NCBI GenBank assembly: GCA_026413225.1
Contig: CM048553.1
Span: forward strand, 143,877,190 to 143,941,189
DNA length: 64,000 nucleotides
Reading direction: 5' to 3'
From: Otis tarda
Lineage: Eukaryota; Chordata; Aves; Otidiformes; Otididae
The stretch's first letter is position 1; each line of letters opens with the position of its first letter. The notes under the pieces were generated by a model, which saw only the letters and a program-made list of their open reading frames with translations, had not been told where the DNA came from and did no database searches. The translations under genes were made by a program, and so were the position numbers. Of the stretch, positions 12,501 to 26,313 are shown in pieces.

Positions 12501-15500
12501 TCATTAGAAAAGCAAACAAAGACCACTGTGCAAGACTGCATGGAATAAGCCTTAATTTCCATTTTAACAAGTTACTTAGTCTTATATTATTCCGTGTCAT
12601 TCAAGAAAATATGGATGCTTAAATCACTTGTGTCAGAGGTCGTGGGATTAAGTTCCTGGTAATGGGTTGAGGGCCAAGGAGATCTGACTTCTGAAAATAG
12701 GGTGTTAATCATCTGATCGCCTACATTTCTCCCCAGATTGCTAAACAAAAGTTGTTGTTTGGAAATTACTTTTTTTTTTTTAATCTAATGTCACATGTGA
12801 AAATATTTTCCCCAACAGTGATTTCTTTTTACGCTTCACCTCCATATATTTAATCAATAATTCTGAGTTAATCCTTTGGGGAATCTCAGTTCTTAATGCC
12901 CAATGAGAATTACATGATTGTATGTAAAGTATCTATGACAGAAATCAGTTTCTAAAATATAAGGGTTTTTTTTTTCAAGAAATTACTAATAAGTTACTAA
13001 AGCTATTCAGACTATGTCTGGATTTAATAAAAACAGGAGAGTGATTTTTTTATCTTATCAAAAATACGAAGTATCCCAGCTTACTTCATTTAAGATATTT
13101 TTCCATCCAACCTTTCTGATGTTCTGAGATTTCAATTTCTTTACATATTACCATTTCAGCACCTATTTTTGGTGTTTGCTTCATAGTCATGCTGATGGGA
13201 TGATCACAGTCACGAAAAACACCAGTTTGCAGTGAGTGTGGCAACATGTGCGTAATGTAAGGGGTGAGAAACAGACTGATCAGCGATGAAGAGTACCCGC
13301 ATTTAGCACTGCTGATACAAGGTACTACCCCTGGGACTAGCATAGTTTTAGCCTTCATTTTGTACATATGCAGGACCAATACACTACTTCGATTTTCTAT
13401 GCTCAGGCTATTCAGTTACTCCATATTTATTCCACAGCACATGAAAATAGAATTTGGTCTGTAATTTTATCTCTCCAGTGATGATCTAATCCACAGATGA
13501 AGCAACAAGTAATTGCATTTATGGGATTTTCATATTATGTTAATTCTATAAAAGCCAATGACTGTAAAATGTATACATTAAAATTGATAGAACACTTGTA
13601 ATTTACTGATAATCAGGTAATTTGTTATTACCTAGTCTATCTTGGAATTTTGGAGTTAAAAGGCAGTGAATTTTAAAAGAGAAAAAATTACAGTATCTAG
13701 TGCCTGTTTATATAATAATTATAAATCTTGAGAGCAGCTAGCCTATGTTTCTTGTTGAACTTGTTAGCCAATGGTCAAGCTAATATTTTAATAAACTTTT
13801 ATGAACACCAGTAATTACAGTTATCATAACAAATTTGTATAGGTAATACATATTACTCATATATTTAATTTGCTAATTTTAATTTGTTATGTATAATTGC
13901 AATCCAAAGAGATAGGTTCTGCTTTTAGTGTTGAAGGATGTACTCAAAAAATAAAGAGCTTGTCTGGTGTGTCATTATCTGACGCTACATATGAAAAAAT
14001 ACAAGATTTGTTAATCTTTAAAGCTGAGCACAGAACGTTGATATTTTATCTGCTGTCCTGCATCCTCAGGAAAAAAAAAAAACCCTACATGTTTCTGAAG
14101 TGTGTTGCTTTTAGTTTGACCACCATGAGCTTCATCTGCACTTGTAAAAGCTAATGTAATAGCTGTTTGTATTTCATACAGCAGTCTCCTGAGTGAGCAA
14201 TAGGGGTTAATCTGAAGATTAGTAGCTCAAATCCCAGCATTTTCCGTAGCATAGTTTTCAGTTTTAAATTGTGTGCTATTATTGACAGTCTCCTTTCCTT
14301 TCACTTCTTGTTAATTTTGATCTTTGGAAGGACTACAGCAGTATATGAATGACAGCAAAGGTATGTGGTGCACAGAAATTATGTTAAATGTTTCTTGCTG
14401 CGTTTATGTATATATTTATAAAAACATATATTTTCACAAAACCTTACTGTAAACACAGTCAGCATTTGTGATCCTTTATATTTTTCCTTTATGTTTACAG
14501 TCTCACAAGGTCATGTACATTTTGGACCTCGTAACGTATTGAGCATCTGACTAACTTAACAGGTCTCTGATGAATTTAGATAATTTATTGTAAATTGTAT
14601 TTTCACTTGGAAGTTCACAGGACAATGAAAGCTAATAAGAAGTGTAATTCCCATAAATACTTTACAGAACTGCAAGAAATAAATGCACTTTTGCAGTTCT
14701 GGCTCCGTTTGAAATTTTCTACCTGTCACTGGGCCAGGCAAGGACAGGCTAAGTGTGTCTCTGATGCTCCTACTGATGTAAATTTTCTTATGGGATTAAA
14801 GTTGTTCTTTCAATGTAAACAGGATCCTCCTGAGGGCTGTACTGGATCATTTTGAAATGAAAAGAATAATATTGTTAAATTTTTTTACTGGAGAACATCT
14901 AAAAATCTAGCTTTTTATCTGAATTTGAAAAATCACCAGTTTATATTAATATTTTCCAAATAGCATTTGTTTTTATCCCTATATCTACTATTGTCTTCTC
15001 TTTCTCTTTTCCTAATGCCTCTCTAACCTAGCAGTAAAGATACAGCACTATCCAAAGGCTGGACAGCAAAAAGAGCTCAAACTGGAAATAAATGCACTTT
15101 TTAAACATTGAGATTAATTAGTCCTTGGAACAGTTTAATTGTGATATATTGTCTATCATTTTGTTCCTTTTAGCGGAGATTGCATACTTTTTTAAAAGAA
15201 AAATTTGACCACTATTTGTGAAGCACAAGCAGTTCCCTGCATTACTGGGCAAATTCTTAGATATGCAGCAGGCTTGATAACCAAAGCAGGCTTTTTCAGG
15301 TGTCAAAATCAATAGAAATGCCCTTCCATTATTTTGTTACTCGCTTCTCTCTTCTCCTGTTACTTGCCCCCATGGTTTCCATACTTCTTGCCATGCCTTT
15401 GGATCTCAGGTGAGAAGGAATCACTTACTGGCATATTACAAGCAGAGTAGGATTCTCATGGGAGATGATAAAGCATGATTGCCCTATAAGCACAGATAGT

Positions 15501-18500
15501 ACAAAGCTTCCTCCTTGCATCCTCACCTGATTCTCAGCATTTGAACCTTATATGCTAATGGCACCTGAGATTCCTACGAGAAGGGAGTAGATTGCCAGGT
15601 TATCAAAGATACCGTGTTGCAGACATCCTTTCGGCTGTATAGCTATTAAAGGGGATTGATGAATCCTTATAGTGTGGGGTTTTTTTCTTTTTATTTTGTT
15701 TTGTTTTGCAGGGTGATTTTTTTTTTTTTCCACATAGATGTTAAGATCAGATTCTGGTCTAAGCTAATAAGACCCTTCTTTAAGGCAGCAAAGGCTAGGA
15801 TGTGATTTATGGCCATAGTGGTGGGGCAGGCAGACTCCGGGACATACACAAACCTTCCCTAGGCCTGGCATTATGCAGCCGGGTGGCTACCAAGGCATTT
15901 TGCACGACTGCGTGGGTCTGGTTGGTGCTGCTGAGCAGGAAAGGGAGGAAGAAACCTCCCCTGTGAGTTGCAAGGCACAGGGTGAGAGTTTCGCTTAAGG
16001 GCGCTGTGAACTACAACCACCTTTATCTGTTACCAACTATTAATAGAGCCAAATGGCATCGTTTCGGGAAATTTGTTTTCCAACTAAAAGGAAAATCCAG
16101 AAGAACTAAGTTTTACCTTTTCCATCTTGCCGTCAGTCTGCAGCGCAGGCGCTGAGGCTGACAGATGTAGAGACAGAAAGGTGAAACCCTGCTGCGTTCC
16201 AGCACGGCTGCGGCAGGCTGGAGGGCGGCACCGGCTGCTCAGCCCACCAGGACTCCCAGTAAAATATGGGAGCCACTTTCTCTGTTACAGTAGATACAAA
16301 CTTCACCTATTAAAATTAAAATGAATACAGGTATATTGGCTTAAGTTGGAGTGAAGTGTTTTACTGCAATGCAGACATTTTCTGCATGGCACACAACAGT
16401 TACAGCACAGGCGTGCGAGCCCAAACGCCAAATCCCATTTTTGCAAAATTTGTAATTTGGCCCACATCAAAATCATCCCATCAATAATGACAAATGAAGA
16501 GGAGAGCGAAGGGGAAAAGGAAATGTCCCACATGTCTTCTAAAAAGTGCTCACTTACCATTACCATGCAGTGAACTGTGAATGGAGAGGTCTATCGCAAC
16601 CAGACTTAGGAGAAAGAAAAGGTTATTCTGTAGATTAGCAATTGGTATAATGAAGTTATTTTGAAGAAAAAAAAAAATCAGTGTTTCTGCTTCCATCACT
16701 GTATTTATGTAGAGATAGTAAATTCTGCACACTGGATGGGAATAAAAAGTTCATTCTGGGTTTTTTTTGTTTTTTTTTTTATTCTATAAGAATCACTGCA
16801 GTAGATCAGATGAAAGATCTTTCTAACCCTCCACGTCCTATCCCTAGAAAATGCTTCATCCATCTTCTTAACACCTACATCCCTGAAATTCATATTTTTT
16901 TAAAAAAAAAAGAGATAAGTCAGTGGATAAGGGGGATTGATGCCTTATCTGACAAAATGACCAAAGCCTGAACACATGCAGTCTAATTGCCCCCTGCTAA
17001 CTCTGCAAGCTTGATTATAGCCGCCCTCCCCGCTTCCCACGCTTTTACCTACATTTGAGCACAAAATGGCAGCATTTCATGAAATGAGTAATGTGGAGAT
17101 ATCAAGAGAATCTCATCCTTTGCCATATTTATTTCCCCTTCCCTGAATCAGCAAAAGTACAATAGAGAAAGCAACGGTTAAGTTATGTTAACATTCAAGT
17201 AAAACTTGGATGTAAAAAATCAATTTAAAAAAATTAAATTTACTGTATTTCATGGATTTTGGTAAGTAAAGAGACAGATCTAATTAATGTGGCAGGTGAA
17301 CTTACTTTAGTAAAGGAAACGGAATTTGTCTGTATCCAGATTCAATTATTAGTTATTCTGTTATGTACATCATTTCATGAGTTAAAATTATTATAAGACT
17401 AAAAAGTTTAAAAGACTTGGCTAGATTTATTTTATGAATATTTTATTGGGTTTTTTTAAGTTGATTGTGAGAAAGGTATCTAAATGATGTTTCTGTAAAT
17501 AAACCTAAATGCTCTAAAATTATGTTTTGAACAAATCAGAATCAGGTTATCACCGAGATTATCAGGAATAAAGTAAGGTACTTTGTAATTGAAGTATTCA
17601 TGCCATCTTCTTAAGCCTTTATTCCAAAAAGTATCCTCATGCAAATAGAATAAATCACATTGCAAGCCTTTCAGAAATACCATTTTCAGACTCTACCTTC
17701 TGATGATTACTGTTCTCTTTTTTCTGTAAAGTTCTATAGAGAATATATTTTAATTAGCTTCCACTTGATACCACTTCATACACACTGCCCAGATTTGACC
17801 CAGTGTCTGATCGTATAGAATGCATTACAAAAGAACTGGTCATTTGAGTGCTTTAATATAGCTTTGCATTAATGTGAGACATCATTTAGACAAGGCATTA
17901 AAAGTGTTATTTTAATGACTGAAGTATGTAGGGTGGGAAGAAGCTTAATCTTTATAGGAAGAACAATTTCAATTAGCTCTAAAATATTAATTTGTTGGTA
18001 TAACCATATACTCTAATGTATTTGGCTACAAAAAAAAATCTAATGAATAATACATTGCTAGATCCCGGTCTAATTCCTGTGTTGTAACTAATACTGTCAG
18101 TTGAAACAAGGAAAATAGTCTTTTAATGTTCATGATTTTGGTTGTGTATTTTTTTTTTATCTGCTCGTAACAACAAATTTTTTTTCAGCATAATTTGTAA
18201 AGGTAACATAAATAAGGAAAACAGCATGTGGCTATTCTTTGTTGAATAGTTTGTAAATATAGAAGTCAACATTTGTTTTCAGAAAGTGTCTGTCTTTTTT
18301 TGTTTACCCAGTGAATTTAAAATACATGACAACAGATAGGAATATGGTATCCACCTGTGGGAAGCATGAAGACATTATCATAAAATACCTAGGTGCTGTT
18401 AATCCATAATGCTGTGTCTGAGAAGCAGACATATTGTCCTTATGACTCCTGCTAGCCCACAATTTAATTTCTTAGCCTTGTATGCCTCATTTCTTATGGC

Positions 18501-20575
18501 TAGTAGTACCCTCTCAAGTACTTCTGTAGGAGAACTTCTCCTAAAATCAATGGGAATAACATAGTTAAAAATGTTAAGTACTGAGAATACCTTGTTTGCC
18601 ATAGGTATATCTAAGGAATTTTGGAATTTCACCGTTTTTCTTAAAAGTAATTTCTATTTGTTCTGCAAGGATGCAGAGTTGCATTGCAACTTGTTAACTG
18701 CACAATATCAGGGTAGAGCTTGCTCCAAGACAGTCAATTCATAATATCACCTACACCAATGTTGGTGATTTTACTGATGAAAAAGCTTAATTTTATGAAG
18801 TTCAAAGTAATCTTATTTCTCTTCGGTGTCAGAATTGGTCACAGACTGTTTTGTGAAAGAACACCATGAGCCTGCTACTGCAAGGGTTTTTTTTCCGGTT
18901 CATCCCCTGAAAGAAGCCAAAAGCGCAGCTTGTACAACTGGCATAGCTGTATAAAAGCCTACGAGGTGACCATCTTGGATCATCCTACATTGTCATATCA
19001 CTCTAACAGTTAGAATACCTATGCAAAATGTAATGCACACCTTCTCAGTGTTTTAAAGCACCAATGCTGCTTATTTAAGTGCTCATGCTCGGAGAAGAAT
19101 TCCTTGCTCCTACTCATAAAAGAATGGAGGCACCTGGTGCCTGCACCTGGTTACGGGTATTTCATTTACAGAAGAAGATGTGATTTCAGACACACTTCAG
19201 TGCCAAGAGTTTCCTGTTGTCTATCCTCCAGGTCAGCACACCACATCAGTCCTCAGATGCACTGATTTTTTTTTCGCTGATTGAGTAATGAGTTGTTACA
19301 CACCTTTCTTAGGTCCCCAGGTCACTTGCTACAGTCAGCCAGCTAAACTGGAGATGGCTAGGGCTCTCCAGAAACCATGTCTGAATCTCTGAGGAGCTTG
19401 TTCAGCACCTTCTGGTGTAGTCTGTTTTGTACCATCATTTCCCTGCAAAATGAAAAATGCATGTTTACTAACAAACTCTGAATTAATGTAATCCTTTCTT
19501 TCAATAAATAATCTCAATTTGGATAGCCTAATTTCTTTGTTTGCATACTCTGGGATAAAAACGCCTCATTTCTCATTTTTGTCAGCCTATTGTTTTTTTT
19601 CTATTCCTCTGCAATAAATGCTGGAAAGTTAAAGAAAAAAAAACAACCTAAGAATCTTTAAAAATAAGAGAAACCTATTTTCGGTTTCAGAAACTAGGTA
19701 GAAGAATGCTTTTGTAATAGATTTCATGCAGCAGTTGGCATTGGCAGTACTGCAAAAAGAGATGTATTCTGTCGTGCTCTGTTTGATCAAGTGCTAAACC
19801 CGTGTGATCAATAGAGAGACAGATGTCGGGTGCAGATGGCGATGCCGTGATACCTGGGGCAGAGTGGGCCTGCCAGAATGACAGAATGGGAACAAGGAAG
19901 AGCAGCAATGCAACAGAATGTGACAAATGAAATTAGGGTTTATACTAGTCGATAATTTACAGCTAATAGAAAGTGACAGAATTTTTCAGCATACAGCACA
20001 TTTACTCTCGTAATACTATAGTCAATGCATTTTTCATGCAAAACAATAGGAGCTGCTGCGAAGCCCCGGCTCTAGCTATATGTATTTTGTTACATTGCAA
20101 CTTGTACAATTGATTTTTAAACAAAGCTAGTAACATCAAATTTCAAGCACCAAATATATGAAACAAGATTTTATTTTCAACTTTGAAACTAGTCCATCTG
20201 ATACTCGGACTGTGTAGCAGACCTCTAACAAGAAAACGAAGAGATTGTTACCTGTTTATATGAATATAAAGTAGAGATCCACCACAGCACGTAAATAAGC
20301 ATTGAATGGCCATTGTTATTTGGAGGCTGAGTTGTCATCTATTTCATTCTTTTTATTAATTAAAATTATGGAGTGAGCACAATGAGATTTCTTCTCTCCC
20401 CCTCTCCGAATTCCAATCTAAAATCCATAGTTAATGCACTTGGCAGCTTATTGTGCTTTATTTTATGCTGATATAAGTCAGAGTAGAATGACTGGTAGCT
20501 TAGGGTTATACCCTTTATGTTAAAGGTTAAAATCACTTTTGTTTGCTTTTCTGGCTTTGCTGAGTCTCTTGAACT

Positions 20576-20656
20576 ATGTATGCATGTGTGTATACATGTG
20601 TATATAGAAATGGAAAATATATGCATAGACACATACAAATATAAATACGTATATAC
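20576..20656. repeat. TG/TA-rich low-complexity block
   Basis: This is alternating purine-pyrimidine sequence with repeated TGTGTATACATG-like words. It is an imperfect microsatellite. Confidence 0.6.
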
Positions 20657-21265
20657 AGAATTTTAATGCATTCAAAAGGAATCACACACTCTTCCATTAT
20701 ACTTTCCAAGTTTACCCTGATGTCAACTCTAATAAAAACAGGGCTCCCATCCTATAAAAACCGACAGTTGTGAAAGTTGTGTTTATGACTGAAAATGTAA
20801 TGTAGTGGTCAAATCTTTTATTGTGCCATTTAACGTTTTCTATTTACGGGACAAAAGGAATGGACATTTTTATAATAAAAGAGCAGTTAGGCCCTATTCT
20901 GCAGACTTGATTTTCATCAGTTCTGGGCGTGAAGGGTCTTCCTTTAACAGCCTGTGATACGGCATTCAGCACTCTGAATCCAAACAGAAAAAAAAAATCC
21001 ACCTTGCTCTTCTTTCCTGCTACCTACTACTGCTCAGCTTGATATATTTTTCACACATAAAGGTAAATATCTCCTAATGCTGATGTCAGTTGATTTTTAG
21101 GGTAAAATCTGAACTTAGTTTGGACACAGTAAACACAGAAAATCACCATTATGAACACCAGTGCCTTTCCTTCTGGCCTCTAACAATCTACCCAGCTATC
21201 TGTCCCACTCATTTCTATGGTGCATTAGTTCCAGTGGACAGTCATTTTGAGTCGATGTCATGATA

Positions 21266-21287
21266 TTCTCTCACCTAGGTGAGAGAA
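21266..21287. repeat. Perfect 22-bp palindrome with no spacer
   Basis: The arm TTCTCTCACCT is followed immediately by its exact reverse complement. The pairing breaks at position 21265. The centre reads CACCTAGGTG, so it also forms an inverted pair of CACCT half-sites, the core recognised by ZEB/Snail-type factors. The structure is directly visible. Any binding role is inference. Confidence 0.9.
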
Positions 21288-23129
21288 GACCTTTTGATGT
21301 CATTTTTATTCCTGAAGCTGTGCAACTGTCAGTCTTTGTTATGTTTACATAGAGCACGGCTAAAGTTTCCATCCATAATTGCTTGGATAATGATAGGTTA
21401 GTTTGACAAAAACAGCTTTGTAGGCTGTTGATCTGTATGTCTGTTAGTAACACAATGTATTTTCCTATTCTTTGATGTGCCTTTTGGCAACATGAATTTG
21501 TGGCTTTTCCCGTCCCTACAGACACTTTTTCTCCTTAGTAATTTGATTCTTTGCAAAAGTAGGTTTGTGCACCAATAGCTACTGTCTTTCCTTGCAAATT
21601 TGGAGCCTCAAATTGATTCATTTAGTCAGAAAAAGAGCTCATCTTCTTCTTCATCCTATTTTTCCTACACTAGATATGGTATGGACAGGTGGAATTTTAC
21701 AAGTATGACAAGAAAGAGTAAATAGCTATCTTCAGCATTTGTAATATTTGCCACAGATGACAGATATTGAAAATGTATCATACAATTTTTATACTTTGAT
21801 TGATTGTTTCTATGAAACAAGTTTTAGGGAGTATGCCAGAAATTTGCTGTTACTACCAATCCAGAGTACTGGTGAAAACCATGCCAAAAGACTTACCTCC
21901 AGAAGGTCTACCATACATACACCTGTATTTGCTTCAGGCTTATCTAAGACACTAAGCCTGCATTTAGTAAACTTTATTGCATTTATCAGTTATTCTGTCT
22001 AAGAGAGAGAGGTCTTGAATTGCCGTCACGTTCGGCAAATCAGATGGTCAAGCCTGCAGTGGAGACAGAAGTGTTAAGATTCAGAGCGCCCTGGAAAAAG
22101 AAAATAAGCTATTAACCTTGAAACTCAAATATCTTACCAAGGATGGTGTAATGCTTAAAAGAGAACATAATTTTATTGGTAATATATTCTTCCGTTCTCC
22201 AAAGCTGTAGCCAAGCAAAACAGAAGAGACAGCAGGTCTTCTCCTTTGAGCACTGGCACGGCGGTACCATCTTGGAAAGCCAAGCTGGGAGAAGAACAAT
22301 CATCTGTGATACTGAGAGTCTGGCACGTTTTAGGTGCCATTAATCCACACGCATGTGCCCCAGCTGCTACGCTGGCTGGAAGGGGCTCACCTGTTGCAAA
22401 GAGATCGTCTATCCAGTAACTTCAGGAGCTGGAAAAGAATGAGCAGATGTGTCAGCAGGAGCTGGCACCACGTAAGAAACAAATCTGGACCAGAGGTTTC
22501 TTATGATTCTGTTGGCTACAGGTTCAAGCCTATAGGAAGGGCTGACACTTCATGCAGTCTGAAGCATTCTCAGAGATTTATTTTGATTGACACAGAAATT
22601 CTCCTAGTAGACTAGCAGGTTGTTCAAATGGAAATTGTGTGAATAATTTCTTGTAGAAATTCTTCTTTAGTGAGAAAACTAGCATTAAATGTTCATTCTC
22701 CAGTCTTTTATGGTTACCGAGAAAATCGCTGAGCATTTTCAAGTAGCTTCTGAAGTACAGAAAATGTGCGTTGGGTATATGGTTAACTGAAAAGTTCTTT
22801 GCATGTCTGAAGCTGTATATATCATAGCCGTCTAATATTATAAACTATGTGCATACTCTTTGTGGAGCCTTTTCTCATTAGTATGATCATATGGCTTAAT
22901 GCACGGGCTGCATTGTCGCAGGTGTGACATGCTATGTCCCTCTGTATACTGTGAAAGTCAGAAGTACCAAACAGCTCTATTTCAGTGATAATATATGTCT
23001 TTATCTGAGCCCCAAAGGCAACCATTCAATTGTATGAGGCTAGATTTCTAATTTAAGCACATCTAAAGATCTTTTGCTACGGATCACAAAAGCCCATACA
23101 GATTTTAGAACACGGCAGAGACTGTCAGT

Positions 23130-23715
23130 TTACCATATAGGAAAGCTCAGTGCACCCAGATCTTGAGTGCTGCATGCAGCTCTGATCTCCACAGTTGAAA
23201 AAGGGCAACCAGAGTGATCAAGGGAGCAGCTAACTTACGGCAATAGACAAAAAATCTGAGACTTTACCATTTGGTAAAGAGAAAGCTGAGGGGGAAGTAT
23301 GATACAGGCTTACAAAATCTTGAAGCTGGTGGATAATGCAAATGAAGAACTCCTATTCCTCAAATCCTGCAGTGCTAGAGGGAACTAGGAGAAGAACAAT
23401 TTAAAACAGATTATCACGGCAGGGAAGTAACTTTGTGAACTTGATGCCACAGGAGCCTGTGAATGCAGACAGTATCAGCAGGTTCAGAAAGAAACTGGAC
23501 AAATTCACGGACAACAGATCTGTAAATGCTACTAAGAGCATGTACCGGCTCACATTACTAATCTGTGTGCATGCTTGGGAGCACACAGGGGAATGGATTG
23601 CAGAAGGAGGCAAATTTCTCATATTCTTACTAAATAACATAGCCTGTTGCCACTCTAGAGACTGAGTCTGAACTAGGTCGACCACCTCCATTCTAGCAGG
23701 GTATCTGTTATGTCT
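23130..23715 (+). mobile_element. Ancient CR1 (CR1/L3-type) LINE fragment, 3' part
   Basis: This stretch follows the order of an old amniote CR1 3' end. It has the 'ctctgatctccacagtt' and 'ggcaaccagagtgatcaa' segments, then a block ending in 'ctgagggggaagtatgat', then 'gaaactggacaaattcacgg', and finally a degenerate form of the usual tail near 'ctagcagggtatctgttatg'. No usable reading frame survives and divergence is heavy, so the insertion is old. The orientation is +, the same as ZFPM2. The boundaries are approximate, and the subfamily is not assigned. Confidence 0.7.
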
Positions 23716-26294
23716 CTAAAGAGGATGCAGTAGTGCAAAAACTACAAGAGAAGTCATTCTCTGGTCAACAATATCAGGCAGTAGGTGTGCTTCTGAGTTG
23801 TGGTTTTACCAGAACTATTAGTAAAGGAGACCCTTTAAAGGCATTTCTAAGTAAGGATAATAAGTAGATTTGTGTTTTATTCTTAAAAGTAAAATAGCAG
23901 TATCAATTCAGATTTCAAAAGGTATAAAGACAATGTTCATCTTACTGTCATTTGGTCTTCCAGTTAGGTTATTTCATGTGATCAGGCTTTGATCATAAAT
24001 GAGAAAAATGTGTGTTTCCTTCAGCAAGTGTAGAACACCAAGCATGAAGATAGGCACCTGGACAGAGATAGACAGAGATAGAAAAGCCAATCAGAGGTTC
24101 TAATTATCACAGATATCAATATAATAGCCCTAACATTTAGGTTGCTACCCAGAGCATCTTTCTGCAGAAGACTGATCACTGCCATATTCTAGAGCCTTTT
24201 CTTCGTCACTTGCATTTTGATGGCACCTATATCATGTTAAAACTGGCATATCTCCTTTTTAGTAGGCACAATTCCACCCTAACAGATGGCCATGATGATA
24301 GACATGCCAAAGAACCAGTATGTGTATCAAGTTTGATTATTAGGGATGGTATTCCTATCCAAGAACGTCTGAGTGGCATTCTGTACCGATCGTCTGAACC
24401 TATTGGTATGGGTTGGAACAAATGCTATTTCGCTAAAGTCAAGGGATGTGTTAACTACCAAATAGGGAGATGAGGACTATGTAATTTAAGGTCTTGGTAA
24501 AATGGAAATAAAGACCACTGCCTCTGAATCACTCACGCCAATCTAGCAGGAATCAGTCATGAAGCAAAATCGTTAACTTCTACTGGCTATCTAATAGCAT
24601 AATTTAGTGTTTCTGGTGTATTTCCTAGTAAATAGTTGTTCTTTTTCAAATGACATTGTAGCTGGCCAGCATAGATCCTACTGCACCACAGACAGTGCAA
24701 AAATCTGCTGAAAGGAGAGCTGAATCAGTAGAAAGTTGGAGCAATACGCAAAGGTTTGTGAAAGCCGAATTGCCCATCTCCTAGCAGTGACTCCTGTTGT
24801 CACAAGGTATGTTGTGCTGTTCCTGGTTTTTACCACCATGCAAAACTGGCACATTTTTCATAAGAAAGAACTCATTTTAAAATAGAAGACAAGTTAATGA
24901 CAGCAGAAGTATTCTAGCTGGTTTAAACCGAAATTAGTATGTTGAGAAAAAAATGTATTATCAAAGTCCCCACTCTTATTTGTGCCAGAGGCAAATATGA
25001 ATCACAGGTGTCAAAAAAGGCATCTAGTATTCACATGTTCTCCCTCTGAAAGAAATCACTGTGATGCATACAGAATATCCTAGAATGTGAAATCTGGTTA
25101 AGCTAGAATTTCAGTTAAATACTTACTTATATTTATTGGCACTATCTTTCTTTTTTAGTTGGTGATTAATAAGATTTTAATTTTTTTTTCTTTGACATAC
25201 ATTTTTACCACAGTACTACTGAGGCATCGGTATTGATTTATTTCATACTTCTTTACTTTTTTTGTACTTGTGTTTTGCATTTTAAATACAGAAGGAGGGG
25301 TATTGAAGGCTCCAACTAGGTGGATTTCACAGAGTTTGTAAAGTGGATGTTTCTCATTTATTTTCCAATTGAAATCAAAACATGTAATCTTGCCTACAGA
25401 TGTCCGGTATTTCCATTCGTTTATCAGGGATTACAGTGGTATAGCAAAACTAGACATTTATTTGACTGGCCTAGTGGAGACAGAAATGCATTTTTTAATG
25501 AGATAATAGTAATAATGATTTGACCTTTCTTATTCAAAGTCATCAATGCACTTCCCAATGCATTCTGGATGCATTAAGCTATAAATTACACTTGTGGAGT
25601 CTATATGGTATGTTGATTGAGGTTAGCAGATTGTTCCCCTAAGTTTTCACCCAGTGGCAGGTGTATAAAGGCACCAGGTAACCTGATCACTACTGTTCTT
25701 TTTAAGATGGTAGTGCAGACCCATGATCTGTCACTGCTGAACACATTCAAGAAGTGTCATTTACAAGTTGTATAAAAAAATGTTGAGCAAAAACAGTTCC
25801 AAAATCTTTTTTCTAATTATTATAAACACAAGCCTTTCAGAAGTCTTTGGAATTAAGATATGTTCAGGGGGATTTTATTTCTTTTGAGTTTTTCTTCCTC
25901 AGAATAATTTCTATTAATTTTTTTTCCTTGATTAGTAATACGGATACAGTTCAATAAGAGGATTGAAATAACTTAGAGATTGGGTTACTTTGGCAGTGGC
26001 AGATTGAAACTGAACTTCACTGCTCTAGCCTGTGCCTTTTGCAGAGGGAAATTGCAGGAATAATGGTTCCCATGGCTACTTTTACCACCATTTTGCTCAA
26101 GGAAGCCACGGTTGATGTGAGAGCACCCCGATGTGCATGAGGGGCTCAGTCACTGCCCACAGCTGGCCCAGTCTGCTGGCTCGCACTGCCCGCTTCCAGG
26201 GCTGCCCTGTGTCCTGTGGGAATGCTTTCACTGGAGAGGAGTTTGCATCCCTAATTCTCTCTGGGCTTGACCAAGACCCTTCTTTTTAAGGAGC

Positions 26295-26313
26295 TTTTTT
26301 TTTTTTTTTTTTT
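26295..26313. repeat. Poly(T) run of 19
   Basis: This is a pure T homopolymer. I could not identify a retrocopy body next to it on the - strand, so it is recorded as simple sequence. Confidence 0.85.

Larger units (their letters stand above)
1..23129 (+). other. ZFPM2 intron 5, distal segment: no gene recognised
   Basis: This is AT-rich intronic sequence with stop codons in all frames at the density expected of non-coding DNA. I looked for FOG2 exon 5 (the stretch before GGQLWC) and did not find it. Contents worth naming are a pyrimidine-rich tract at 4716-4753, an (ATT)n run at 8097-8112, a moderately GC-rich patch at about 8980-9560, a TA/TG-rich block at 20576-20656 and a perfect 22-bp palindrome at 21266-21287. 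Nothing else was recognised. Deeply conserved enhancers are common in such introns but cannot be recognised without an alignment. Confidence 0.7.

Noticed and set aside
14343..14364. Donor-like AGCAAAG followed by GTATGT on the + strand, considered as the end of ZFPM2 exon 5.
   Set aside because: The upstream codons do not match FOG2, and a stop codon occurs a short distance before.
22521..22532. GGTTCAAGCCT, like a tRNA B box.
   Set aside because: No A box or cloverleaf could be found upstream.
23435..23665. Open frame of 76 codons.
   Set aside because: It lies inside the ancient CR1 fragment.
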